A stretch of DNA of 64,000 bases from Effusibacillus pohliae DSM 22757 (GTDB lineage Bacteria; Bacillota; Bacilli; Tumebacillales; Effusibacillaceae). The DNA lies in NCBI RefSeq assembly GCF_000376225.1, contig NZ_AQXL01000128.1, positions 32,567 through 96,566 on the forward strand, written 5' to 3'. Position 1 is the stretch's first letter, and each line of letters begins with the position of its first letter. This document shows positions 56,663-64,000 of the stretch, piece by piece. The notes below the pieces were generated by a model that did not search any database, was not told the origin of the DNA, and worked only from the letters and a program-made list of their open reading frames with translations. Made by a program: the position numbers and the translations under genes.

Positions 56663-57759
56663 CACATCCCCCTCCTGCTTCTGCGAAGCTGCCAGGCAAA
56701 AAATGGAACACCGACCGCCGCAGTGACCACCCCGATCGACAGTTCGAACGGAGGAACGACCGAACGGGCAATCGCGTCGCACAGCACCAGAAAAATCCCG
56801 CCCGCCAGTGTCGCCAACGGAATCAGAACCCGGTGGTCCGATCCCGTCACCATGCGCACCACATGCGGAATCACGAGCCCGACAAAGCCGATGATGCCCG
56901 CCGAGGACACGGCGACGGCGGTGACCAGCGAAGCGGTCAACAACAGGATCCACTTCGTTCGTTCCACGTGTACGCCGAGCGAGGCGGCCCCTTTTTCCCC
57001 CATCGCGAAAGCGTTCAACTCGCGGCTGCACGACCAGATTACGACGAATCCCAACAAGAAAAACGGCAGCACCGTCAGGCCGTGCTCCCAGCCCCGCAAG
57101 GCCAGGCTGCCCAGCAGCCAGAGGACGATCTGCTGCGTCTTGTTGTCAGCCACCATCGTCAGCGCAAATGTCAGAATCGCCCCGAACAGCGAATTCACCA
57201 CGACGCCGGACAGGATCAACGTTTCAGGCCGCAGCCTTCGTTCCGTCCTCCCCAGCCAAAACACCAGCAAAAGGGCCAGCATTGCGCCCAAAAACGCCGC
57301 CACGGGCACGGCAAAGCGGCCGAGTACGGCAACAGTCAGGGCGAGCCGATCGAGCCCCGTTCCATGCCAAGCAAGCCCGCCCGTCACCGCAGCTCCCGCC
57401 CCCAACGCAATGATCGTGGCCGCGCCCGCGGAAGCACCGGCAGACACACCCAAAATATACGGATCTGCCAAAGGATTGCGCAGCACCCCCTGGAATGCGA
57501 CGCCTGCCAGCGACAGGGAAGCCCCGACCAGGATGCCCAGCAGCACCCGCGGCAGGCGGATTTTGCCGATGATGGCCGCTTCTGTTTCGCTCCAGTTGGG
57601 GGTGATGATCGGTTCGGCAAACGGCAGGTGGCCGAGGATATAGCCGATCGAATGAGAAAGCGGGATATGGGAACTCCCGACGGAAATTCCCACACCCGCA
57701 CTGAAGATCAGGAACAGGGACAGGATCCCCGTCCCCAGCAACAGCTTGCGCGTATTCAT
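56659..57759 (-). CDS. btuC: FecCD/BtuC family permease
   Basis: 366 residues, about ten membrane helices. GKIRLPRVLLGILVGASLSL, GVLRNPLADPYILGVSAGAS and GLVIPHVVRMVTGSDHRVLI are FecCD/BtuC blocks, the last containing the ATPase-contact loop. The ATG overlaps the btuF stop (TGATG). Confidence 0.94.
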   Translation of the reverse strand: MNTRKLLLGTGILSLFLIFSAGVGISVGSSHIPLSHSIGYILGHLPFAEPIITPNWSETEAAIIGKIRLPRVLLGILVGASLSLAGVAFQGVLRNPLADPYILGVSAGASAGAATIIALGAGAAVTGGLAWHGTGLDRLALTVAVLGRFAVPVAAFLGAMLALLLVFWLGRTERRLRPETLILSGVVVNSLFGAILTFALTMVADNKTQQIVLWLLGSLALRGWEHGLTVLPFFLLGFVVIWSCSRELNAFAMGEKGAASLGVHVERTKWILLLTASLVTAVAVSSAGIIGFVGLVIPHVVRMVTGSDHRVLIPLATLAGGIFLVLCDAIARSVVPPFELSIGVVTAAVGVPFFAWQLRRSRRGMW

Positions 57760-58715
57760 CACTTGAACAGCTCGGGATGGATCGCCTTCGCGAACAGTTC
57801 CAATCCCTCAACCAGTCTCGGACCCGGACGCGACACAAGGTTGGTGTCCACCGCCACCACTTTCTTGTCCTTGACGGCAGCGATTTTGTCCCAACCGGGC
57901 CGGGCGGCGATCTCTTTTTGCACATCAGCCGTTACGCCGTGCGTGGAGATAATCACCTGTGGATTTTTCGCCACGACCTGTTCCGCGCTGATTTTTGCCC
58001 AACCGTTCACATCGCCGAACGCGTTCTTGGCGCCCGCCAGCTGAACTAGTTCATCCATAAATGTGCCTTTGCCCGCCGTGAAAATATCCGGCGCGGGCGA
58101 CACTTCCACATACACAAGCGGTTTTTTGTCGTCCGCCAGGCTCTGCAGTTTCGATTTGATGTCGGCCACTTTTTTCTCCATGCCCCGCACAACTTCTTCC
58201 GCTTTTCCTGACGTGTTGGTGATCTTGCCGATGTCACGGATGTTTTGCTGCACATCGGCAAGTGTCTTCGGCTCGACGGCAAATACGGTAATGCCCAGCT
58301 TGCGCAGCGCTTCGATCGCCTTGCTGTTGAGGGAGGCACCGCCCAGTACAAGATCCGGTTTTTGCGCAACCACTTTTTCCGTATCGGTGTTCATGTCGCC
58401 GATCACCGGTTTATTCTTGGCTTCCGCCGGATAATCGGAAAATTTGTCAACACCGACCACCTTGTCGCCAAGGCCCAGCGCAAACAGAATTTCCGTATCA
58501 CTCGGAGCGAGTGACACAATCCGCTGCGGTTCTTTCTGAACCGTCACGTCCGTTCCGGTCGCATCCTTGATCGTCAACGGATAGGAAGTCTGCCCCGCGG
58601 TTTTCGTTTCGTTTCCGGCCGGTTGCTGCGGCGCCGGCTGAGATTTGGATGCGCAACCTGCCGCAAGCCCGGCGGTCAACACCAGGGCGGTTGCGATCGC
58701 TGTAAGTTTTCGCAT
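57759..58715 (-). CDS. btuF: Cobalamin-type substrate-binding lipoprotein (BtuF-like)
   Basis: 318 residues. Lipoprotein signal with lipobox LAAGC (Cys21), a Gln/Pro linker, then a class III binding fold (QRIVSLAPSDTEILFALGLG, VVGVDKFSDYP) with two lobes joined by a helix. First gene behind the cobalamin riboswitch. Could bind a corrinoid or precursor; binding residues cannot be confirmed by eye. Confidence 0.92.
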   Translation of the reverse strand: MRKLTAIATALVLTAGLAAGCASKSQPAPQQPAGNETKTAGQTSYPLTIKDATGTDVTVQKEPQRIVSLAPSDTEILFALGLGDKVVGVDKFSDYPAEAKNKPVIGDMNTDTEKVVAQKPDLVLGGASLNSKAIEALRKLGITVFAVEPKTLADVQQNIRDIGKITNTSGKAEEVVRGMEKKVADIKSKLQSLADDKKPLVYVEVSPAPDIFTAGKGTFMDELVQLAGAKNAFGDVNGWAKISAEQVVAKNPQVIISTHGVTADVQKEIAARPGWDKIAAVKDKKVVAVDTNLVSRPGPRLVEGLELFAKAIHPELFK

Positions 58716-58743
58716 GCTGATTTCTCCCCTTTTTTGATGTCGA

Positions 58744-58778
58744 CAAAAACAAACGCCCCCAACCGGCGGTCAGGGGCG
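58744..58778 (-). terminator. Riboswitch expression-platform terminator
   Basis: CGCCCC/GGGGCG stem with inner ACC/GGT, followed on the minus strand by UUUGUUUUUG. It lies between the aptamer and btuF, the usual position for transcription attenuation. Confidence 0.85.
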
Positions 58779-58842
58779 GGCACAGCAAAAAAAGCCTCGC
58801 TCGCCACATCCCTTTCCGCGAAGGTTGTGGAACACGCGAATT

Positions 58843-59126
58843 GGCAGGTCTCCTGGCTTGAGTTCATCGCTTCCGTTCGCCTTCCCGAACCTTCCCACCG
58901 AAGCCGCATCAAGCGCCGCCCCCAAACGGCATATAGGGCGACTTGGCCATTCATTGCCTTAGCGCTTGCAGCCTATTCCGATTCCTTCGGCGGGCCCCGA
59001 AGCCAGCACTGTACTGGCCGAGGGCGGCAGTGGCATCCAGGAACGAAAGCTCCCTCTCACAGTGGCGGGACCGCATCGGATTTGCACCGATTTCCCTATT
59101 CTCTCTCGTGAAAGAGCACCAATCCA
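58843..59126 (-). ncRNA. Cobalamin riboswitch aptamer
   Basis: On the minus strand the B12 box AAGCCAGGAGACCTGCC lies at 58843-58860. The P3-P6 core has GGAAATCGGTGCAAATCC, then GCGGTCCCGCCACTGTG near 59061-59096. Both are diagnostic of the AdoCbl aptamer. A further hairpin (58804-58830, CCACA/TGTGG) and a U7 run lie between the B12 box and the terminator and may form the antiterminator switch. Represses btuFCD when cobalamin is plentiful. Confidence 0.95.
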
Positions 59127-59153
59127 CTTGCTATGTACTTGTCTCTGTGCATT

Positions 59154-59182
59154 AGCATAGAACCATTGGCGAATCTTGTCAA
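59154..59182 (-). promoter_or_regulatory. Sigma-A promoter of the btu riboswitch operon
   Basis: Minus-strand TTGACA, 17-nt spacer, TATGCT: near-consensus. Places the start about 20 nt before the aptamer. Confidence 0.88.
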
Positions 59183-59200
59183 CCGCCATCGTTCGCCGCT

Positions 59201-59452
59201 TTACTTTTTCTTCTTTTTCGCGTTGCTGGCCGCAAAATTCTTGGCGCTCATGTTTTTCATCTGCCGCGTGATTTGCGCCAGCTGCTTTTTGTTCAGATTG
59301 CGGCCCATGCTGCGCGCCATCGCCGCGATTTCCTCTTCCGACATCTGCATGTTCGCCATCTGTTTCTTCAAATATTGGACCGCGCCGTAAAATCCGGCAA
59401 CCGCCCCCAAAAGAAAACTAACAACCCCGATTACCCAATACAACCAGACCAT
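59201..59452 (-). CDS. yneF: YneF family small membrane protein (UPF0154)
   Basis: 83 residues: one N-terminal membrane helix (LYWVIGVVSFLLGAVAGFYG), then QYLKKQMANMQMSEEEIAAM and a poly-Lys tail. Typical YneF layout; function unknown in the family. AGGAGTG precedes ATG. Confidence 0.88.
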   Translation of the reverse strand: MVWLYWVIGVVSFLLGAVAGFYGAVQYLKKQMANMQMSEEEIAAMARSMGRNLNKKQLAQITRQMKNMSAKNFAASNAKKKKK

Positions 59453-59482
59453 GTTTTCACTCCTGCTTCCGTTGTTTCGATT

Positions 59483-59845
59483 TCAGAATGCGTTGCGAAA
59501 ATGAAGAAGATCCGGAGCTTGTCCGCCGTCCGATCTCCGTATGCTGATCATATCAAACCGGTAGCGGGACGCGCAAACCGAATTCGCCGCCAAAAAAGCA
59601 GCCGCCACCTGCCGTACCTTCCTCTGTTTCCGCCAATCGACCGATTCGGCCGCCGTGCCAAACCGGTTGGACGACCTCGTGCGCACTTCTACAAAAACCA
59701 GATCGGCGCCGTCCAACGCCACGATGTCAATCTCGCCGTAGCGGCATCGCCAGTTGACGGCCACGATCTCCCATCCCATCGATTCGAGATGACGACGTGC
59801 CACCGATTCTCCCCAGCGTCCGCGTTCGACCCGCCGGTCTTTCAT
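59483..59845 (-). CDS. yraN: YraN family nuclease-fold protein (UPF0102)
   Basis: 120 residues. RRVERGRWGESVARRHLESM, then WRCRYGEIDIVALDGADLVF and VFVEVRTRSS, the endonuclease-like core with E, D and ExK residues. Function unsettled. ATG overlaps the preceding stop (ATGA). Standard neighbour of rnhB. Confidence 0.94.
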   Translation of the reverse strand: MKDRRVERGRWGESVARRHLESMGWEIVAVNWRCRYGEIDIVALDGADLVFVEVRTRSSNRFGTAAESVDWRKQRKVRQVAAAFLAANSVCASRYRFDMISIRRSDGGQAPDLLHFRNAF

Positions 59846-60132
59846 GGTACATTCTCCGTTTTCCCTGCCGCTTTTCGTTCCAAATGCTGCACGAACGCCA
59901 GGATTTCCGCCACCGCCTGGTACAGTTCCGGCGGAATCTCGCGTCCCACGTCAAACGCCAGCAATGTTTCGACCAGCACCGGATCCTGATGGACGGGCAC
60001 CCCGTGTTCATTCGCCAGTTCGATGATCCGCTGGCCGATTTCCCCTTGGCCGCTGGCGACGATTTTCGGCGCCTGGTCGACAGCGGGATCGTAAGCCAGG
60101 GCAGCCGCTTTTTTCGGTTGATTGCGCTGCAT
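59842..60132 (-). CDS. ylqH: FlhB C-terminal-domain homologue (YlqH-like, EscU/YscU family)
   Basis: 96 residues, soluble. ALAYDPAVDQAPKIVASGQG, then IPPELYQAVAEILAFVQHLE, matching the part of FlhB after its cleavage site. No NPTH motif and no membrane helices. The same arrangement is found at the ylqG-ylqH locus of B. subtilis; function unknown. Confidence 0.9.
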   Translation of the reverse strand: MQRNQPKKAAALAYDPAVDQAPKIVASGQGEIGQRIIELANEHGVPVHQDPVLVETLLAFDVGREIPPELYQAVAEILAFVQHLERKAAGKTENVP

Positions 60133-60205
60133 ATCCGGTCACCTCATCGCAAGTGGATCGGTGCAAAAAGCCGGTTGTGTATCCGGTTCCTGCTACCCGG
60201 TTGGT

Positions 60206-61888
60206 TCACGCCCTTAAATCGAACGTTCCGTTCGCAAATGGCACATTTGCCTGGAAAAATGGGTCGGTCCCATCCACTTTCCCGATCTCCTGCCGAACAG
60301 TTCCCAGTTGATAGCCAGCTTGCTGCAGCCCCTGCCGCAACGCGGCCAAGTCCACACCGTCCAATCGGATGGGGACGTCCGCCTCGGCGATCAGGCGGAT
60401 CGACACCAGACGCTCGACGACTTGCACATGCACCCCCACTTTTCCAATTGTCGGCAACTGCAACTGGAAATACAGGTAGCAATTGAACGGGTCGAGGTGC
60501 TTGCCTGCTTTTTTGCGGGTCAGCAGGTGAATCTTTGCATCCGCGGGCTGTTCGCCGACGCGGATCGGCAGCGCAAAGAAATGATAGAAGAAAGGGCTCG
60601 CATCATCTTTTCGCGAATGCATCAATTGTTGGCCGGTCAGGTGCTGCAGGATTTGGTCAAGTGCCGGATCATTCGGAGGTGCTTGCAGTTGGGTCAAGAC
60701 GACTGATTTCAGGGTGTCGGGCAAGGCCATCTCGGCCCCCGTCCTCTGCAGCAAGCCGAGCTTATGTTCATGGTCCAGCCCCAACCGTCTTACCGCCGAT
60801 TGCAATGCGATCACCCGTTCTTGCGGGGACAATTGGACAAACCGCTCCAGTTCCAGCATCACGTCTGCAAGCGGAAAGCCTGGCCGCACGCTTGCTGGCG
60901 CTTCAGGAGCGGTGCCGGAACGGGGGGCAACGGCCGCCTTGGGAAGCGCGGTGGCACGCCCATCAACATCCAATCCAGAACCTGTACCCACGCCAAACGT
61001 GGACCCAGCAGCCGTGCTGGTGGATGCGTGAAACGCTCTTGCAGAAGCTGTACCGCCACGTGCCCCATCCATCGGGGCAGAGCCGGTATCAGCACCTGTG
61101 AGGTCGAATCTCCCCGGGATCGAGCCGCCCGCTTCCGCACTGTCCGGTAGCGGGTGGCGGGTGGCAGGCGACGAATGATCACCGGAAAGAGATTCCCAGA
61201 CCGACGCCTCTGTGAGCAGTTCACTGAGAGAAGGTCCATTCCATAACGCTTTCACCGCTTGAAACGTGGCCGCAGTCAAGGGGATATTCCTTCTTGCCAT
61301 TTCGACCAAAACGTCGAGGGATTGGGCCAACCTCTGACTGTTCGCCGCTTCTTGCATGGTCGAACCGGCAGACTGTCCCGTTGTCAACGCCCTCTGTGGA
61401 ACGCCCTCTGCCGCTTGTTCCAACAGTGCTTCGATCGTCTGCACCAACACGGGAGTGACCGATTGTCCCCCGTTCAACAGCCTGCTGACAATTTGCCGGG
61501 TCAACGGCGTGTTACGCAGCCCCAGATTTTGCAGCAGTCTGGAGAGCGACTGGGGTCCGGCTTCACTGGACGCCGCTTGCTGCAGCAACTCCGGTGCCGC
61601 ATTGCCCGATAGGCCATCTTTTGCAAAAGGGCTGACCTTCAGTTCCCACATGCCGTTATCCGTCTGGCCTATCACTACCAGCGGAACAATCGCCCCTTTG
61701 GGAAGCGGGGTTTGCAACTGCGCCCGGACCGTTTCCCCCCTGATTTGCAAAATGGCGGAGCGGTCGTCCGCCATTTCGACCAGCGTTGCATGTACCAGCT
61801 CACCGATTGCCAGCTGCAGACCCGGACGGGTGGGATCGGCACGCAGCGTCTGCCCCGAGATTTGCAACAACGATAGCCGAATGTTCAC
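60206..61888 (-). CDS. FliK-like protein at the ylqG position
   Basis: 560 residues from GTG 61888 after AGGAGGGATCC. N-terminal strand-rich domain (LVHATLVEMADDRSAILQI), a long Ala/Gly/Ser/Thr-rich middle (about 255-345), and a C-terminal domain resembling the hook-length control fold (FALPIRVGEQPADAKIHLLT, GKVGVHVQVVERLVSIRLIA). With YlqH it makes a second FliK/FlhB-like pair outside the flagellar operon. Confidence 0.75.
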   Translation of the reverse strand: MNIRLSLLQISGQTLRADPTRPGLQLAIGELVHATLVEMADDRSAILQIRGETVRAQLQTPLPKGAIVPLVVIGQTDNGMWELKVSPFAKDGLSGNAAPELLQQAASSEAGPQSLSRLLQNLGLRNTPLTRQIVSRLLNGGQSVTPVLVQTIEALLEQAAEGVPQRALTTGQSAGSTMQEAANSQRLAQSLDVLVEMARRNIPLTAATFQAVKALWNGPSLSELLTEASVWESLSGDHSSPATRHPLPDSAEAGGSIPGRFDLTGADTGSAPMDGARGGTASARAFHASTSTAAGSTFGVGTGSGLDVDGRATALPKAAVAPRSGTAPEAPASVRPGFPLADVMLELERFVQLSPQERVIALQSAVRRLGLDHEHKLGLLQRTGAEMALPDTLKSVVLTQLQAPPNDPALDQILQHLTGQQLMHSRKDDASPFFYHFFALPIRVGEQPADAKIHLLTRKKAGKHLDPFNCYLYFQLQLPTIGKVGVHVQVVERLVSIRLIAEADVPIRLDGVDLAALRQGLQQAGYQLGTVRQEIGKVDGTDPFFQANVPFANGTFDLRA

Positions 61889-61957
61889 ATGGATCCCTCC
61901 TGCAGCTGACTTTTGGAAAACCGCCGCCTGCACTCCCGACACCGCACTCCGTCAAAC

Positions 61958-62746
61958 TCACACACGTTCCAGTACCGCAGCCACCGGGGCAAACGAACGG
62001 CGGTGGATGGGGCAAGGACCGTATTTTTGCAATGCTTCGATATGCTCCGGCGTGTGGTATCCCATATGCTTCTCGAAACCGTATTTCGGGTATAACTTGC
62101 CGTATTCCTGCATCAGGCGGTCACGGGTAACTTTCGCCAAAATCGAAGCGGCCGCAATCGAATGGCTCTTGGCGTCTCCCTGCACCACCGGCAGTTGCGG
62201 AATCTCCACGCCGGGGATTGTCACTGCATCGTTCAGCAGATGATCCGGCTGTACTTGCAACGCCTGGATCGCCCGCCGCATCGCTTCGTATGTAGACTGC
62301 AAAATATTGTATGTATCGATATAGTCGACGTCCACGATGCCTACACCGTAAGCGAGCGCGTTCGCCTGGATCACGTCAAAAAGCCGCTCCCGTTCTTCCG
62401 GTGCCAGCTGTTTGGAATCGTTCAATCCGGGAATCTCAATCCCTAACGGCAGAATACAGGCGCCTGCCACAACCGGTCCCGCCAATGGCCCGCGGCCCGC
62501 TTCGTCAACGCCCGCGATTGCCTGATATCCCTGCGCGGCAAGCGTCCGTTCATAGTCCCAAAGCTTTGCCATCCGCTCCCGCTCCGCTCGCGCCCGCGCC
62601 CGTTTTTTCAGATACGATTCAGCGATGGCCCGCACGCCCGCACGAGTGTCCCGCCGCATCCGGTCGAGGATGTGATCCGGCACGTCCGTTTGCTTGTCCA
62701 GCCAGGACCGGATTTGTTCGATCGTTTGCTGTTTCAGATTGATCAT
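61958..62746 (-). CDS. rnhB: Ribonuclease HII
   Basis: 262 residues from ATG 62746 after AAGGAGAG. An N-terminal helical extension of about 70 residues as in Gram-positive RnhB, then GVDEAGRGPLAGPVVAGACI with the first catalytic Asp-Glu pair, and GDAKSHSIAAASILAKVTRD. Removes RNA from RNA-DNA hybrids. Confidence 0.96.
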   Translation of the reverse strand: MINLKQQTIEQIRSWLDKQTDVPDHILDRMRRDTRAGVRAIAESYLKKRARARAERERMAKLWDYERTLAAQGYQAIAGVDEAGRGPLAGPVVAGACILPLGIEIPGLNDSKQLAPEERERLFDVIQANALAYGVGIVDVDYIDTYNILQSTYEAMRRAIQALQVQPDHLLNDAVTIPGVEIPQLPVVQGDAKSHSIAAASILAKVTRDRLMQEYGKLYPKYGFEKHMGYHTPEHIEALQKYGPCPIHRRSFAPVAAVLERV

Positions 62747-62971
62747 CGGTGTATCTCTCCTTACACCTGACAAATTCGGCGCTCTTTGGCCAGTTCCTGC
62801 CGTTTGCTGAACAAAAACTATTGCAGATGCCAACCGAACTGCCATTGTTTTCAGTCATTTCGGCAGCGAACAAATACCCTTTAGGGTCCATCCTGGCACC
62901 TCCGAATATTTATGCAAAAGTATCGATTTACTTCCACTGCTCTAGAACCTGCACCTCATGATCGGAATGGC
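62747..62971. other. Intergenic region upstream of rnhB
   Basis: 225 nt. The only notable item is a minus-strand ATG at 62891 after CGGAGGTGCCAGG, opening a 90-codon frame that runs into rnhB in another frame. Its sequence looks unlike a conserved protein, so it is not called as a gene. Confidence 0.4.
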
Positions 62972-63240
62972 TCAATCGATAATCCCCTGCCGGATCGCTT
63001 CCGCCACCGCCTGCGACCGGTGCTGGACGCCCATTTTGCGGATGGCCGACTGGACGTAATCGCGGATTGTGAACTGGCTGATCCGCAGTGCCGCTGCCAA
63101 CTGCTTGATGCTTTCACCGCACGAAATGACGAGCGATGACAAGCCAAATTCCTGCACAAACCACCATTTCCAACCTTCGTTCAAGGCAGTGGTCAGCCGC
63201 CAGCTCCCGGACGAATGTTTGCACGCGCATGCTTGACACG
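62972..63240 (-). pseudogene. Frameshifted LuxR/GerE-type regulator
   Basis: The C-terminal 55 residues form a GerE-like helix-turn-helix (SIKQLAAALRISQFTIRDYV, then MGVQHRSQAVAEAIRQGIID). Upstream, the RBS GGAGG serves a GTG at 63240 in a different frame (VSSMRVQTFVRELAADHCLE, then RRLEMVV), which stops after the join. The two frames meet near 63140-63175, so one indel would restore a GerE-sized protein of about 85-90 residues. A promoter and a palindrome precede it. The frame break could also be a genuine longer frame with a divergent N terminus. Confidence 0.55.
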
Positions 63241-63267
63241 GACATTGCCTCCCTACGTTTTCAGGGA

Positions 63268-63299
63268 TAGGATACGACCTGATCCACCGGTATCCTATA
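63268..63299. promoter_or_regulatory. Palindrome in the leader of the LuxR-like gene
   Basis: Perfect 9-bp inverted repeat ATAGGATAC-n14-GTATCCTAT, beginning about 9 nt past the predicted transcription start. Operator-like, possibly for autoregulation. Confidence 0.55.
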
Positions 63300-63314
63300 C
63301 ATGTACGCACTTAC

Positions 63315-63344
63315 ATTGTACCAAAGTTCTGGGTTTTGTTGTAA
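63315..63344 (-). promoter_or_regulatory. Promoter of the LuxR-like gene
   Basis: Minus-strand TTACAA, 18-nt spacer, TACAAT with a TGG extended -10. Confidence 0.6.
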
Positions 63345-63389
63345 ATATTTTCAAAATTGATTGATTTGTTTTGGGGAGGGGATGGCCAC

Positions 63390-63771
63390 ATGCGATCCGA
63401 AATGCTCACGACCAGCCCGCGTGGATTGCGGGCGAAGAAGCGGCCACGCTGGATCTGCTGCCGCTGCTCATGGTCGTCGCACAGGAAGGACGGATCGAAG
63501 AAGAGATGTTCTTGACCACTTTCCTGTTCGAGGAAGCCAAACACACCGAATTTTTCCGGCTGCTGCTTGACGCGATCGGGGAAACGGGCGACCTTTCGCA
63601 TTTCCACAGCGCCACGTACCGCAAAATTTTCTACGAAATTTTACCGGAAGCGATGAACCGTCTGCTGCGCGCCCCATGGTTGCAGAAGCCTCCACCGTCT
63701 ACAACATGTTCATCGAAGGAGTGCTGGCGGAAGTTGTGTCCGGTATTATGTGTAAAAAGGATCTGAAATAG
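63390..63771 (+). pseudogene. R2-like ligand-binding oxidase (R2lox), decayed
   Basis: Ferritin-fold Mn/Fe oxidase family. Pieces in three frames: the start MRSEMLTTSPRGL (63390, after GGGGAGGGG); then from 63422 IAGEEAATLDLLPLLMVVAQ and FLFEEAKHTEFF (metal ligands Glu, Glu, His), RKIFYEILPEAMNRLL; then from about 63676 VAEASTVYNMFIEGVLAE. An internal deletion of roughly 50 codons joins the first two pieces, a frameshift the last two, and the C-terminal half is lost where the insertion sequence begins. Family assignment is by motif memory. Confidence 0.75.
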
Positions 63772-64000
63772 GAAGAGTCATTTCAATCCTCTTTTTGGGA
63801 ATCATGGAGTTTGTCTACAACAATATCCCAAGGAGGAATCGAAATGACTCACTTCCATCTTACCCTTTCCGCAGAAGAATTACACCAACTGCTTACAACA
63901 CATGGCAAACTGGCTCCATCTCTCATGCAGTCGTTTTTGAACCAACTCTTACAGAAGCAAGCATCGGAGCAGATCCAAGCGGAACCCTACGAGCGAACCC
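63745..64000 (+). mobile_element. IS256-type insertion sequence, left end (right end off window)
   Basis: Begins somewhere near 63740-63755, where R2lox similarity stops, with GTGTAAAAAGG of the kind found at IS256-family ends. The exact boundary and target duplication cannot be set without the other end. Confidence 0.6.
63844..64000 (+). CDS. IS256 (Mutator-type) transposase, N-terminal 52 codons
   Basis: ATG 63844, 7 nt after AGGAGG. MTHFHLTLSAEELHQLLTTH, then a helical stretch with LLQKQASEQIQAEPYER, as in IS256-family openings (short helices before the catalytic DDE core). The rest lies beyond the window. Base composition is lower in G+C than the neighbouring genes, as expected for recent arrival. 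Confidence 0.75.
   Translation, partial: MTHFHLTLSAEELHQLLTTHGKLAPSLMQSFLNQLLQKQASEQIQAEPYERT

Noticed and set aside
58623..59111. Plus-strand frame across the btuF promoter region
   Set aside because: It is the complement of the cobalamin riboswitch; conserved RNA motifs explain the sequence fully.
63311..63607. Minus-strand frame opposite the R2lox remnants
   Set aside because: It is a shadow of the oxidase fragments, which carry the metal-ligand motifs on the plus strand.

Overview
The window is chromosomal DNA from a Gram-positive, endospore-former-type bacterium (Bacillota, class Bacilli). The evidence is the PolC-type polymerase, the fla/che operon order typical of Bacillus, the HslV/HslU-XerC-TrmFO-TopA-DprA block, YneF, YlaI and a SwrB-like gene. 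G+C is fairly high with GC-rich third positions, TTG and GTG starts are frequent, and EF-Ts is of the short form. These point (inference only) to an Alicyclobacillaceae-like lineage rather than to Bacillus itself. Nearly everything from position 1 to 52.3 kb is on the minus strand.

Layout, read in the direction of transcription (high to low coordinates). 62.7-59.2 kb: rnhB, a FliK-like gene (ylqG position), an FlhB C-terminal-domain homologue (ylqH), yraN and yneF. 59.2-55.9 kb: a cobalamin riboswitch with promoter and terminator in front of a BtuF-BtuC-BtuD type importer. 55.8-52.4 kb: a plus-strand island with a nitroreductase, two uncharacterised small proteins and the ComM ATPase, plus one small minus-strand gene. 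52.3-41.8 kb: ylaI, sucCD, dprA, topA, trmFO, xerC, hslV, hslU. 41.5-11.9 kb: one uninterrupted fla/che operon of 36 genes (flgB to an MltG-like gene after swrB) covering basal body, hook, switch, export gate, chemotaxis and sigma-D. 11.7-1 kb: rpsB, tsf, pyrH, frr, uppS, cdsA, dxr, proS, a family-2 glycosyltransferase and polC (cut by the window edge).

Two genes expected from the Bacillus order are absent at their usual positions: codY between hslU and flgB, and the site-2 protease rasP/rseP between dxr and proS. The far right end is decaying accessory DNA: a frameshifted LuxR/GerE-like regulator with its own promoter and palindrome, an R2lox-like ferritin-fold oxidase pseudogene, and an IS256-type transposase that seems to have cut it.

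The most unusual signal is a family of exactly 51-nt palindromic elements in intergenic gaps. Four are well preserved (12830, 26531, 49662, 49731), one is older (3328) and two regions hold degenerate remains (31474, 53750). The terminal arms differ between copies but change together so that pairing is kept. Two good copies sit inside the fla/che operon. This looks like a REP/MITE-like or structured-RNA element that I do not recognise as a named family.

No rRNA, tRNA or CRISPR array was seen. Function statements are based on reading protein motifs and gene order by eye; no database search was run.
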